A stretch of 24,868 nucleotides of DNA from CAYRMV01 sp964425255. Lineage in GTDB: Bacteria; Bacteroidota; Bacteroidia; Flavobacteriales_D; Crocinitomicaceae. Under the pieces are notes generated by a model. That model saw nothing but the letters and a program-made list of their open reading frames with translations. It was not told the DNA's origin and did no database searches. The stretch lies in NCBI GenBank assembly GCA_964425255.1, contig CAYRMV010000038.1, forward strand, positions 1-24,868, written 5' to 3'. The translations under genes were made by a program, and so were the position numbers. This document shows, one piece after another, positions 13,646 through 21,268 of the stretch; position 1 is the stretch's first letter; every line of letters starts with the position of its first letter.

Positions 13646-13919
13646 TTATAAACCTGAGTTCGATTATAAATTTTGTTCAGAACGCCAGTAAATGCTTCTA
13701 TTTTAGTAAAAACAAAGAAGGAATAACGGGTTATTTCAAATTGTTTTTGCGACAAAGAGGAGTTTTTAATGGCGATTGCTTTATAAGCTGTTCATTTTAA
13801 AAGAAATATTCATCGTTAAATTTACTCGAAATAGCTAGCTATTCCTCACAAATTCGCCTTGTATATTACTTTTAAAATTGAATTCTGAGTCAAAATTTAT
13901 AATCGAACTCAGGTTATAA
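13646..13919. mobile_element. MITE-like or remnant element with 25-base perfect inverted repeats
   Basis: The gap between pdxJ and trxA is bounded by a perfect 25-base inverted repeat: 13651-13675 (core CCTGAGTTCGATTATAAA) and its exact reverse complement at 13891-13915. After a small indel the match continues inward for about ten more bases (TTCAGAA against TTCTGA). TTATAA, extendable to GGTTATAA, is present directly outside or at the edge on both sides (13644-13651 and 13912-13919), as expected of a target-site duplication, and the right one contains the trxA stop codon. The ~215-base interior has no ORF of note, but holds a 12-base palindrome ATAGCTAGCTAT (13831-13842). This fits a non-autonomous element; a long-range transcription terminator between converging genes is the alternative. 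Confidence 0.55.
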
Positions 13920-14210
13920 GGCAGCTTTAATTTTAGCTTCTAAGGTGCGAATATCCATTCCCCCACTTTGCTTCCATTGAATTTCGCCTTTTTTGAATAA
14001 AACAAAAGTGGGAACACCGCGAACTTTGAATTTTTCGGCAATATCCATGTTTTTGTCCACGTCAATTTTCAAAATGCGCACTTTGCTACCCATTCGATCT
14101 TTCAACTGATCCAAAACAGGCATCATGGCTTGGCAAGGACCGCACCAAGTGGCATAAAAATCAACCAATGTTGGAATATCTGACTTGACAATATCTTGAA
14201 ATTTACCCAT
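13914..14210 (-). CDS. trxA: Thioredoxin
   Basis: A 98-residue cytoplasmic thioredoxin that keeps protein thiols reduced. The active site WCGPC is at residues 22-26 (Cys23, Cys26), the conserved buried Asp is in VDFYATW (Asp17), and the cis-Pro turn is RGVPTFVLF near 69-77. It is slightly shorter than E. coli Trx (108), with the missing residues at the N-terminus. Its stop codon falls inside the right-hand TTATAA and inverted repeat of the element at 13646-13919, so the 3' end has apparently been joined to that element without visible loss of the fold's last helix (RTLEAKIKAAL). A consensus -7 box lies 25-32 bases upstream. Confidence 0.95.
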   Translation of the reverse strand: MGKFQDIVKSDIPTLVDFYATWCGPCQAMMPVLDQLKDRMGSKVRILKIDVDKNMDIAEKFKVRGVPTFVLFKKGEIQWKQSGGMDIRTLEAKIKAAL

Positions 14211-14234
14211 GATTTAAGAATCTAATTTTGGGTA

Positions 14235-14242
14235 CAAAGGTA
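14235..14242 (-). promoter_or_regulatory. -7 element for trxA
   Basis: The minus strand reads TACCTTTG, an exact TAnnTTTG match, ending 24 bases before the trxA ATG at 14210. The only upstream TTTG (14269-14272) is 26 bases away, so the -33 part is uncertain. Confidence 0.45.
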
Positions 14243-14296
14243 AATAAAGTGTTAGAATTTTACTGTGACAAATGTTACATCAATTCCTCCATTACT

Positions 14297-15610
14297 TTAC
14301 TCGTACAACAAATATTTGGATCGAGTTCTTCGGAATTGTTGAATGCCCGGTTTCCAAGAAGTGCGAATTTCTTTGGCAGAAAGTCCCTCATTGATTTGTT
14401 TCCGCAATTCACTTGTGCCAGCCAACCGATCAAAGAAACCAGGTTGATTAATAAAATCAATGGAATCGCCACAAAGCATTTTCGCTTCCAAAAGGAAATT
14501 CAAATTCATGTCATACATGCGTTTCTTTGCGGTCGAATGTAAATCAAATCCCCAACACAACTTATTTTCCCAAAGTGGATTTTTGGCACCAAAACTGGAA
14601 ATAGGTGTGAAGGAAAATTCCATTTCTGGCCAACGTGGATGACCATACATTTCAAAAGGTCGATCCGTTCCTCTTCCAACGCTAACTGTTGTTGCTTCAA
14701 ACAAACACAAACTCGGATACAAGGCAACAGCCGCTTCCGATCTTAAATTGGGACTTGGTGGAATAGGCAATACATATTTCATTTTGTGCGAGTAATTTTT
14801 GAGTGGAATCACTTTTAAATCACAATGAACAGAATCAGCCAACCATTTTTCTCCATTAATCATCAAGGCATATTCACCAATGGTCATTCCATAAACAATC
14901 GGTACTGGATGCATTCCCACAAACGATTTATGCGCTTCCTCGCGAATGGGTCCGTCGATGTAATGCGCATTCGGATTCGGACGATCAAGTACAATAACTG
15001 GAATGTTGTTTTCAGCACACGATTCCATTACATAGTGTAAAGTAGAAATATACGTATAAAAACGAACTCCAACATCCTGAATATCAAAAATAACCATATC
15101 AACATCTTCTAATTGAGCTGCTTTTGGTTTTTTGTAATTTCCATACAAAGAGATCAAAGGTAAACCCGTTCGTAAATCGGTTCCATTGTTCACTTTCTCT
15201 CCTGCATCCGCATCTCCACGAAAACCATGTTCGGGCGAAAAAACTTTTATCACTTCCACACCCAAACTAAGTAAGGTGTCCACTAAATGTGTTTGGTTAA
15301 TAGTTGAGGTTTGATTTCCAACAACTGCAATTCGCTTCCCTTTCAATGAATCGACAAACAAATTCATTCGTTCAGCTCCTATGACGATTTCATTTTGTTT
15401 CGTGCGAAACTTTTCATCCCCTTCAATCTCACCTTCTGCTGTGTCGTCAACTATTTGACTTTCTGTCTCTTTCCGAACTTCTCGCTTGCTTCTCCAATCT
15501 TTCCAAGTTTGACAAGAAAACAGGAAAATCAACAAAATACTTTTCAGGCATAAAAGCTTTGCGTACTTTCGTGCTGAATTTGTATTTACATTGAAGTTCG
15601 AGTATTTCAT
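14297..15610 (-). CDS. namZ: Exo-beta-N-acetylmuramidase NamZ-family lipoprotein (DUF1343)
   Basis: A 437-residue DUF1343 protein, the family of NamZ, which releases terminal N-acetylmuramic acid from muropeptides during cell-wall recycling. Family landmarks are VVGNQTS, the signature SPEHGFRGDADAGE near 131-144, DIQDVGVRFYTYISTLHY, LDRPNPNAHYIDGP, PIVYGMTIGEYA and PIPPSPNLR. The N-terminus has a lipobox (LLIFLFSC) but with a long n-region, so the mature protein is probably lipid-anchored in the envelope. I chose the ATG at 15610; an open frame continues to 15832 but runs antiparallel to the permease coding region and has no domain. The chosen start overlaps the divergent permease gene by 20 bases. 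After the Cys comes an acidic linker before the catalytic part. Confidence 0.9.
   Translation of the reverse strand: MKYSNFNVNTNSARKYAKLLCLKSILLIFLFSCQTWKDWRSKREVRKETESQIVDDTAEGEIEGDEKFRTKQNEIVIGAERMNLFVDSLKGKRIAVVGNQTSTINQTHLVDTLLSLGVEVIKVFSPEHGFRGDADAGEKVNNGTDLRTGLPLISLYGNYKKPKAAQLEDVDMVIFDIQDVGVRFYTYISTLHYVMESCAENNIPVIVLDRPNPNAHYIDGPIREEAHKSFVGMHPVPIVYGMTIGEYALMINGEKWLADSVHCDLKVIPLKNYSHKMKYVLPIPPSPNLRSEAAVALYPSLCLFEATTVSVGRGTDRPFEMYGHPRWPEMEFSFTPISSFGAKNPLWENKLCWGFDLHSTAKKRMYDMNLNFLLEAKMLCGDSIDFINQPGFFDRLAGTSELRKQINEGLSAKEIRTSWKPGIQQFRRTRSKYLLYE
15564..15571 (+). promoter_or_regulatory. Near-consensus -7 element for the FtsX-like gene
   Basis: TACTTTCG differs from TAnnTTTG by one base and lies 19 bases before the TTG start at 15591. 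It sits inside the namZ signal-peptide codons of the opposite strand, so the two 5' regions overlap. Confidence 0.3.
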
Positions 15611-17240
15611 AGCGAGAAAAATCCTGAAAAATGAGGTCGAAGGTAAGAAAGTTTCCCGACCTATTGTCCGTATTGCGATAATAAGTATCAGCCTTGCGAT
15701 GTTAGTAAATATCATAACACTCTCAGTGGTAACAGGTTTCCAAAATGAAATCCGCAACAAAGTAATTGGTTTCGGTTCACATGCCGTAGTTACTAAAACG
15801 GGTAATCGATCTGTGAAAGAAAATGCTCCCATTTTACTCCAACAATCTTTTTATCCAACTTTGTTGAAAAGCAAACACGTCAGCGAGATTCATCCTGTTG
15901 CTTACAAACCCGCACTTTTACAATCAACACACGATGGTCAAAAAGAGATTTTAGGTGTTTTGGTAAAAGGTGTTAGAACCGATTACAACTGGCAATTCAT
16001 TCAATCCCATATCATTGAGGGTGAAATTCCGAAGATGGATTCAAATACCGTTTCCGATGAAATCGTTATTTCCAACAAAATTGCCAAAAAACTAGGCTAT
16101 AAAGTGGGCGATGATGCTCGTGCTTTTTTTGTGAAAAATCAACCTGTCAAACAAATGTTTCGGGTGGCAGGGATTTTCGAAACAGGTTTAGACGATTACG
16201 ATAAAGAACTCATCTTTGCAGATATTCGACATATTCAACGTTTCAATGATTGGGGAATTCAAGCGGCAATTCGAATTGACGATTCTTTGGCAAATGGACA
16301 TCTGATTGTGAAAGCTGAAGTAGTTGGTGGAAATGGAAATTACCGTTTCGATTGGGGAAAAGGTTACGAAAATTACAACGGATTTATTTTTTACCCAGAT
16401 AAAGACACCACCATACGACTGATTGTATCTGATTATTGGATGTTTATTGATGGTAGAAATGAAGAAACAAGTATTCCGGATACTGCTTATTTGAAAATTC
16501 GAATTACTGGTAACAAAAATTCGTGGGAACCTTATCCTTTGGATGAAAATAAGAAATTAGTAAAAAATTACACCGATGAACTTGGTTTGACTTATTCGAT
16601 TCAAAATCCATCAAAAACCATTTACATTGAACAAATCGATGGCAAAGGTTCGTTTCAGAACTATGTGGGGGCATTTGAATTCACTTTGAGAGATTGGGAT
16701 CATTTGGAAGAAGATGTTCGATCATTGAAAAAACAAATCCAATTTCAACCGGGCAATGAAGACTTAATGGTCAGTAGCATTGTTGACAATCAAAGTGATA
16801 TTTTTGTTTGGCTATCTTTTCTCGACGTAAATGTTTGGATCATACTCACCTTGATGATATTAATCGGCATTATCAACATGGGATCCGCACTTTTGGTTAT
16901 GATTTTGGTTCGAACCCAATTCATTGGGATGCTAAAAGCGCTCGGAGCAAGCAATTGGAGTATTCGAAAAATATTCCTTTCTCAAGCAGGATTTTTGATT
17001 CTTCGTGGGATGCTTTGGGGCAATCTCATCGGAATTGGCTTGTGTTTGTTGCAAGAAAAAGCACACATTTTCAAATTAGATCCAGAAGTATATTATTTGA
17101 ATTTTGTTCCAATTGAAATTACTTGGTGGCACATTTTGATCCTAAATGGAGCAACTTTATTGGTTTGCTTGCTCGCCTTGCTCATTCCTTCTGTTGCAAT
17201 CACACGTATTTCACCTGTCAAAGCGATTCGGTTTAATTAA
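15591..17240 (+). CDS. FtsX/LolCE-like ABC transporter permease with large insertion
   Basis: A 549-residue permease of the FtsX/MacB/LolC type. One membrane helix is near residues 27-50 (IVRIAIISISLAMLVNIITLSVVTGF), a periplasmic domain follows, and three helices lie near 413-440, 465-490 and 510-540, ending in the family's RISPVKAIRFN. The usual LolC/E-type length is about 400-410; here about 115-120 extra residues (roughly 232-350) interrupt the periplasmic domain with a strand-rich sequence (VVGGNGNYRFDWG ... DKDTTIRLIVSD) that resembles a PKD/SprB-like sandwich. The start is TTG: the frame has no ATG upstream and the family N-terminus (KFEYFIARKI) begins right there. No ABC ATPase is adjacent; it would have to be encoded elsewhere. 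It converges with the DUF5723 gene, 2 bases apart. Confidence 0.88.
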   Translation: MKFEYFIARKILKNEVEGKKVSRPIVRIAIISISLAMLVNIITLSVVTGFQNEIRNKVIGFGSHAVVTKTGNRSVKENAPILLQQSFYPTLLKSKHVSEIHPVAYKPALLQSTHDGQKEILGVLVKGVRTDYNWQFIQSHIIEGEIPKMDSNTVSDEIVISNKIAKKLGYKVGDDARAFFVKNQPVKQMFRVAGIFETGLDDYDKELIFADIRHIQRFNDWGIQAAIRIDDSLANGHLIVKAEVVGGNGNYRFDWGKGYENYNGFIFYPDKDTTIRLIVSDYWMFIDGRNEETSIPDTAYLKIRITGNKNSWEPYPLDENKKLVKNYTDELGLTYSIQNPSKTIYIEQIDGKGSFQNYVGAFEFTLRDWDHLEEDVRSLKKQIQFQPGNEDLMVSSIVDNQSDIFVWLSFLDVNVWIILTLMILIGIINMGSALLVMILVRTQFIGMLKALGASNWSIRKIFLSQAGFLILRGMLWGNLIGIGLCLLQEKAHIFKLDPEVYYLNFVPIEITWWHILILNGATLLVCLLALLIPSVAITRISPVKAIRFN

Positions 17241-17242
17241 TT

Positions 17243-18613
17243 TTACTCATTAATCCGGTTTGCTGTCTTGTCTTTTTCTTTATCTGGTTTGCCAAACAAC
17301 AAGCCCATTCCAAAGGTAACATGCCAATTTTTAGAACCTTGTGGTCGCATCACACCCAACAAATTATCGGTCATACAATAAAATTGAATTGGACCACCTC
17401 TCAAACTAAATCCAGCGCCTAAATTTGCAAACGAACGATTGTAAACAGAATAGTTGACCGTTGCAGTTAACCACTCACCCAATTTTGCATTCGCTGCTAA
17501 AGTCAGTCCTGTCTTGTATTTACCCAAAATAAATTCGTTGTACCACAAAGCACTTGCTGAAAATTGTTTGGTCAATTGATACGAACCCCCTAAATAAACG
17601 CGCGTGTAAAGACTGGTTCTGTACTGATCGGTGTTTTCTGTTTGATTAAATGCATCTTGAATGGAATCCGCTAATTCTTGAAAAACTTCTGAACTATCTT
17701 TTAAAAATTCATTCAAATCTACACCTCGAAACGTAAAATTAAAATCATCTGTCACAAAATTTCGGTTGTTAGTTTTCCATTTGATCGAACCCAAATCCAT
17801 GATACTTCCCGAAAAGGAAATCTTATCATTAAGCTTATATGTCGCACCAAGATCTACAGCTAAACCACTGTTTTGGAAATTGAATGCATACGGTATTGGA
17901 TTGAAATCACTGCTTTGAGTAGAATCAACAAAGGGATTAATATTCGATGTATTGATTTGTGCAGCACCGTCGATGGTAATATCAAAATCTTCCGCATCGG
18001 TTGTGATTCCAAGTTCTGTTTTCTTCGTTTGAATATTTGCCACACCCGACAACAGTTTGAAGCGACCTCCAACAGTCAATTTATCCGAAATCTGACGATT
18101 ATATCCTAAGCCATATTCCAAATAGGTATGCATGTTAAATCCAAGTCCGTCTAGAGATGCGCGTTCACCAATGAAACTTTTTCCGTTTCCTTCAAAAACA
18201 AATCGAAACATGTCTTGTGTGTACATAAAATTAATTTGGGAGCGATGTACCAAACCAAACGAAAAGTAATTTTTCTTTACACGCAAACCAAAACCAAACA
18301 GTTCATTGTGCAAATCCATGCTGACGTAATTCAATTTTCCCATTTTATCAATGGCAACACTAGGTGTAAACTCCAAGGAATCATCCTGAGAACGTGAACT
18401 CAATAAATCATTGAATGTGAATCCACTGTGTGAAAAACCGAAGCTTTGCATCCCTAAAGGTAAACTCACATACACATTTGCGTTGGGCTTAAAAGCAGGA
18501 TTGAAATAATGGGATTGAGCAGTTGTATTTAATTGATACAAAGAAAAATTACGCTGCGATAATGCGGGTATCGAAACAAATAGAATTGCGAAATAGAAAA
18601 CGATTTTCTTCAT
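17243..18613 (-). CDS. DUF5723-family outer-membrane protein
   Basis: A 456-residue exported protein: signal peptide MKKIVFYFAILFVSIPALSQ, then the DUF5723 opening (NTTAQSHYFNPAFKPNANVYVSLPLGMQSFGFSHSGFTFNDLL). The rest consists of long alternating strands with aromatic girdles (LEYGLGYNRQISDKLTVGGRFKLLSG, YKLNDKISFSGSIMDLGSIKWK, LGGSYQLTKQFSASALWYNEF), as in FadL- or PorV-like barrels. It is 15 bases downstream of a large lipoprotein gene and is presumably in its operon; I recall such lipoprotein/DUF5723 pairs in other Bacteroidota. The C-terminal tail after the barrel (KPDKEKDKTANRINE) is charged and lacks the terminal Phe. Function unknown; some PorV-like relatives take part in type IX secretion, but that cannot be assumed here. 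Confidence 0.88.
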   Translation of the reverse strand: MKKIVFYFAILFVSIPALSQRNFSLYQLNTTAQSHYFNPAFKPNANVYVSLPLGMQSFGFSHSGFTFNDLLSSRSQDDSLEFTPSVAIDKMGKLNYVSMDLHNELFGFGLRVKKNYFSFGLVHRSQINFMYTQDMFRFVFEGNGKSFIGERASLDGLGFNMHTYLEYGLGYNRQISDKLTVGGRFKLLSGVANIQTKKTELGITTDAEDFDITIDGAAQINTSNINPFVDSTQSSDFNPIPYAFNFQNSGLAVDLGATYKLNDKISFSGSIMDLGSIKWKTNNRNFVTDDFNFTFRGVDLNEFLKDSSEVFQELADSIQDAFNQTENTDQYRTSLYTRVYLGGSYQLTKQFSASALWYNEFILGKYKTGLTLAANAKLGEWLTATVNYSVYNRSFANLGAGFSLRGGPIQFYCMTDNLLGVMRPQGSKNWHVTFGMGLLFGKPDKEKDKTANRINE

Positions 18614-18628
18614 AAAATGGTTTTTTGG

Positions 18629-20242
18629 TTAGAAACTTGTTTTTCCTTCCACTTGCATGGATAGTTTAACGTAGATCGTGTAATCGTCAAACAATTTTAC
18701 AACTTGACCATTTTGACCGTTCAAAGTTTGAGTTATTCCTTCGATTTCTAAGTATTTAATTTGAGGCAACAAATCAACTTGTGTTTGAGTCAAAACGATG
18801 TCGTTGATTTTTTTTGTCCGTTGATTTACTTTCCCTGTTCCATCCACCAATGCCGATTCAATCAACGTATTAGGTGTGTTGAAAATAGAAAATAGTGGAT
18901 TGTAATTTTGATCCATAAATTTAATTTGAGCCGCAACATCAACAGGAAAACCATTATCAACAATCATTCGGAACATGACATATTCAATTAAATCAATATC
19001 AGTACCAATATTAAAATCGATTGTATCCTTCACTCCAAAACCATACGCAAATCCTTCTAAAGGCAATTCCAATTCTCCACGTATACGCAATCGACTATCA
19101 TCTTCGATGAAATTCAATGTTCCCGTTTGTCCATTCGGATTGGATATTGCTTCCCCTTCGAAGTAAAAATACTTTGGAACAGAAGAAATAATAGTATTCA
19201 TATTAGCCGTATTTGACGAATTCAAAACGAGATTTGTCACAACTGTTTGACCAAGACTTGCTGGTGAATTGATGTTGATTACCGAAGGATAACCAGTTAA
19301 AGGATATTCTTGTCCCGTATTTGCATTGATTGTTTTTAGATCGTTTAAATTCAATCTCGCTGGAAATCCAAACGAGTTTTCTACAATAAAATCGACCCGA
19401 GGATTTGTTAATTCAAAATATCCAGATGAAGCATTTTGAAATAATTTGATCAGAATGGAATCATTGGAAACTGTAAAATTTTGTTGCCCAAAATATCCTG
19501 TTGCATTTTCGAATTCCAAACCAGTCAAGTTCAAATCCATGGAAACGGATTCTGTTCCTGTTATAGGTTGTCCAGTACCCGTTATCGTTACATCCGTGAT
19601 CATTTCAAACGTATTCACTGTTGTACCATTTAATGTAAGATCAGCCACAGCATCTTCTAAGTTAATTGACACATTGGCTGTTTGAGGAACACTTCCTGCA
19701 TAATCTAAATTAACAGTTCGTGTTATTGGTGAGCCATTTTGTGTAAATTCTGGTAAAGTCAAAACGATTTCTACATCGTGCCGAAGTTGCGTTGAAATCT
19801 GTACAGAAAAAGTTCCTTCTTTCAAACGCAAAGTATGCAGTTCAACCCCTGCATTTGTGTTCAATTCAATCGTGTTTTCAATATTAGATTGTATTGTTTG
19901 TCCATTTGGAAAAGCAACATTTGGCAGTAAAACCAAATCACTTGGTGTGAGATCAATATTTTCGTTCAAATCTGGAATTTGTACTACTTCTTGCGCTGTA
20001 TTTGAAAATAATTCGCCCCGATAAACTAAGGATAATTCACCCGATTGTGGATCCGTAATGACCAAGTCATTACTATCCGTTAATGCTAAAATATCATATA
20101 CTCCAAAGGTTGAATAAGCCAATGGAACAGCAAGATTAGGATTCCATGCTGTTGAAGCAATTTTGTCAAATTCGAGTTTTTTGCAACTGAATACAAACAA
20201 AGAAAAAGCGATAAAAATCATCCCTTTTTTCAGCATTTTCAT
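18629..20242 (-). CDS. Large lipoprotein, strand-rich, unknown function
   Basis: A 537-residue lipoprotein from the chosen start. The signal peptide MKMLKKGMIFIAFSLFVFSC ends in a lipobox. The mature part is Asn/Thr/Val-rich with repeated beta-strand blocks (IENTIELNTNAGVELHTLRLKEGTFSVQIST, DVTITGTGQPITGTESVSMDLNLTGLEF), suggestive of consecutive Ig- or jelly-roll-like sandwiches; no enzyme motif is visible. The open frame begins at 20323, but a consensus promoter (TTTG-N20-TATCTTTG) predicts transcription from about 20273, so the start is one of Met 20254, 20242 or 20236; I prefer 20242. It precedes a DUF5723 barrel by 15 bases. A pairing of a barrel with a surface or periplasmic lipoprotein is plausible. 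Confidence 0.85.
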   Translation of the reverse strand: MKMLKKGMIFIAFSLFVFSCKKLEFDKIASTAWNPNLAVPLAYSTFGVYDILALTDSNDLVITDPQSGELSLVYRGELFSNTAQEVVQIPDLNENIDLTPSDLVLLPNVAFPNGQTIQSNIENTIELNTNAGVELHTLRLKEGTFSVQISTQLRHDVEIVLTLPEFTQNGSPITRTVNLDYAGSVPQTANVSINLEDAVADLTLNGTTVNTFEMITDVTITGTGQPITGTESVSMDLNLTGLEFENATGYFGQQNFTVSNDSILIKLFQNASSGYFELTNPRVDFIVENSFGFPARLNLNDLKTINANTGQEYPLTGYPSVININSPASLGQTVVTNLVLNSSNTANMNTIISSVPKYFYFEGEAISNPNGQTGTLNFIEDDSRLRIRGELELPLEGFAYGFGVKDTIDFNIGTDIDLIEYVMFRMIVDNGFPVDVAAQIKFMDQNYNPLFSIFNTPNTLIESALVDGTGKVNQRTKKINDIVLTQTQVDLLPQIKYLEIEGITQTLNGQNGQVVKLFDDYTIYVKLSMQVEGKTSF

Positions 20243-20279
20243 GTCTTTTATCATGTGAAATTGGTTTACATGTATGAAA

Positions 20280-20311
20280 CAAAGATAGTTTATTCGAATG
20301 GAGGCAACAAA
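20280..20311 (-). promoter_or_regulatory. Complete Bacteroidota promoter for the lipoprotein/DUF5723 operon
   Basis: On the minus strand TTTG (20311-20308) is followed after exactly 20 bases by TATCTTTG (20287-20280). Both boxes and the spacing match the Bacteroidota primary-sigma consensus. Transcription should begin near 20273. This is the best promoter in the window and decides the start of the downstream gene. Confidence 0.65.
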
Positions 20312-20317
20312 TTTAAT

Positions 20318-20360
20318 ATTCATTCATGGCCTCCAAACACACATTTTAGCCAGAATGAAT
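20318..20360. terminator. Imperfect stem-loop at the end of the 20360 gene
   Basis: ATTCATTCATGGC (20318-20330) and GCCAGAATGAAT (20349-20360) pair with one bulged base over an 18-base loop, directly after the stop codon of the exported protein on the minus strand and just before the next promoter. It has no U-tract, so it is a weak terminator candidate. Confidence 0.35.
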
Positions 20361-21154
20361 TAATTAGACCAAATATCAAATCCAAACCAAGTACGTGTTT
20401 CTTTATCGTACAACCAAACCTTATCGTTACAATATGAAACACAAAAATAAGTTGGAGCGTTCATTCCGTTAGAACATGTAGCAATTTGTAAGCTTACTTT
20501 ACCTGTGTTTTTTCCTGATTTTTGATCGAAAAAATAAACCGTATTTTCTTTCCAATTTAACAAACCAATCTCTTTTCCTTTTACAGATGTGTAAATTGGT
20601 CCATTCAAATTGAATTCGTCTACATTAGAACCAAGTTGCAAATTCACTTCTTTCGATTTCTTTTTACCAAGCTTGTAAATAGTAGCTGTTCCACTTTCCG
20701 AAACATACAAAACACTACTTTGTTTTTGATTGAATGTCATGACAGAATTAGCCGGTTGACCGTAGTCAAATACATTCGATTTTCCTTGACCAATCATACC
20801 TGAATTGGAAATTTCCATCGAAAAAGTACCATTGTTGCTGTATGTAATCCCTTCTAACTGCTTGGTTTTTTCATTAAACCACATTCCTCTTACATCAAAA
20901 CCAACATCTTGCGTTGCTACGAACTCTCCATTTTCCCGAAATGTTTCTAATGCAAACTGAGCATTTCCAGCATAAACAGCATAATAATTCTTACTCAAAG
21001 GATTATACGCAACAGCAACCCCATTATTCCCTTCATAACTTTCTATTGCCAATTGAATTGAACATGTTGCTGAAGATAATAAGGTTTGTGCAAAACCAGA
21101 TCCAACAACAAACAACAGGAAAATCAACGAAATATTCTTTTTCATCTTCTTCAA
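20360..21154 (-). CDS. Exported propeller-like protein, unknown function
   Basis: A 264-residue secreted protein. The signal peptide MKKMKKNISLIFLLFVVGSGFAQ is followed by about 240 residues of repeated strand blocks with a recurrent pattern (GVAVAYNPLSKNYYAVYAG, VRGMWFNEKTKQLEGITYS, GKEIGLLNWKENTVYFFD, NDKVWLYDKETRTWFGFD), typical of a beta-propeller. Four Cys are present (CSIQ, ATCSNG, YFCVSYC), unusual for the window and possibly forming disulfides outside the cytoplasm. A second Met (residue 4) is an equally possible start. It is upstream of the lipoprotein operon, which has its own promoter. No specific family or ligand can be named. Confidence 0.82.
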   Translation of the reverse strand: MKKMKKNISLIFLLFVVGSGFAQTLLSSATCSIQLAIESYEGNNGVAVAYNPLSKNYYAVYAGNAQFALETFRENGEFVATQDVGFDVRGMWFNEKTKQLEGITYSNNGTFSMEISNSGMIGQGKSNVFDYGQPANSVMTFNQKQSSVLYVSESGTATIYKLGKKKSKEVNLQLGSNVDEFNLNGPIYTSVKGKEIGLLNWKENTVYFFDQKSGKNTGKVSLQIATCSNGMNAPTYFCVSYCNDKVWLYDKETRTWFGFDIWSN

Positions 21155-21181
21155 TTTTTAGTGGTTTTTACTTAACATCGA

Positions 21182-21204
21182 TCAATCATAGATCAAATGA
21201 TTGA
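21182..21204. promoter_or_regulatory. Inverted repeat between divergent genes
   Basis: TCAATCAT (21182-21189) and ATGATTGA (21197-21204) form a perfect 8-base inverted repeat with a 7-base spacer in the 114-base gap between the divergent genes at 21154 and 21269. It is a candidate operator. The promoters themselves are weak matches here (TAATTTTC at 21246-21253 on the plus strand is one base off consensus). Confidence 0.3.
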
Positions 21205-21268
21205 AAATTTGCACTGAATTTACAAAAAAAATGTAATTTTTTGGCTAATTTTCCGTTTTTATATCGAT

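Noticed and set aside
15611..15832. 74-residue upstream extension of the namZ frame
   Set aside because: It runs antisense through the well-conserved start of the permease gene, has no domain and no signal peptide. A lipobox signal is found after Met 15610.
20243..20323. Start of the large lipoprotein at 20323
   Set aside because: The predicted transcription start (about 20273) lies downstream of this codon, and the signal peptide begins later.
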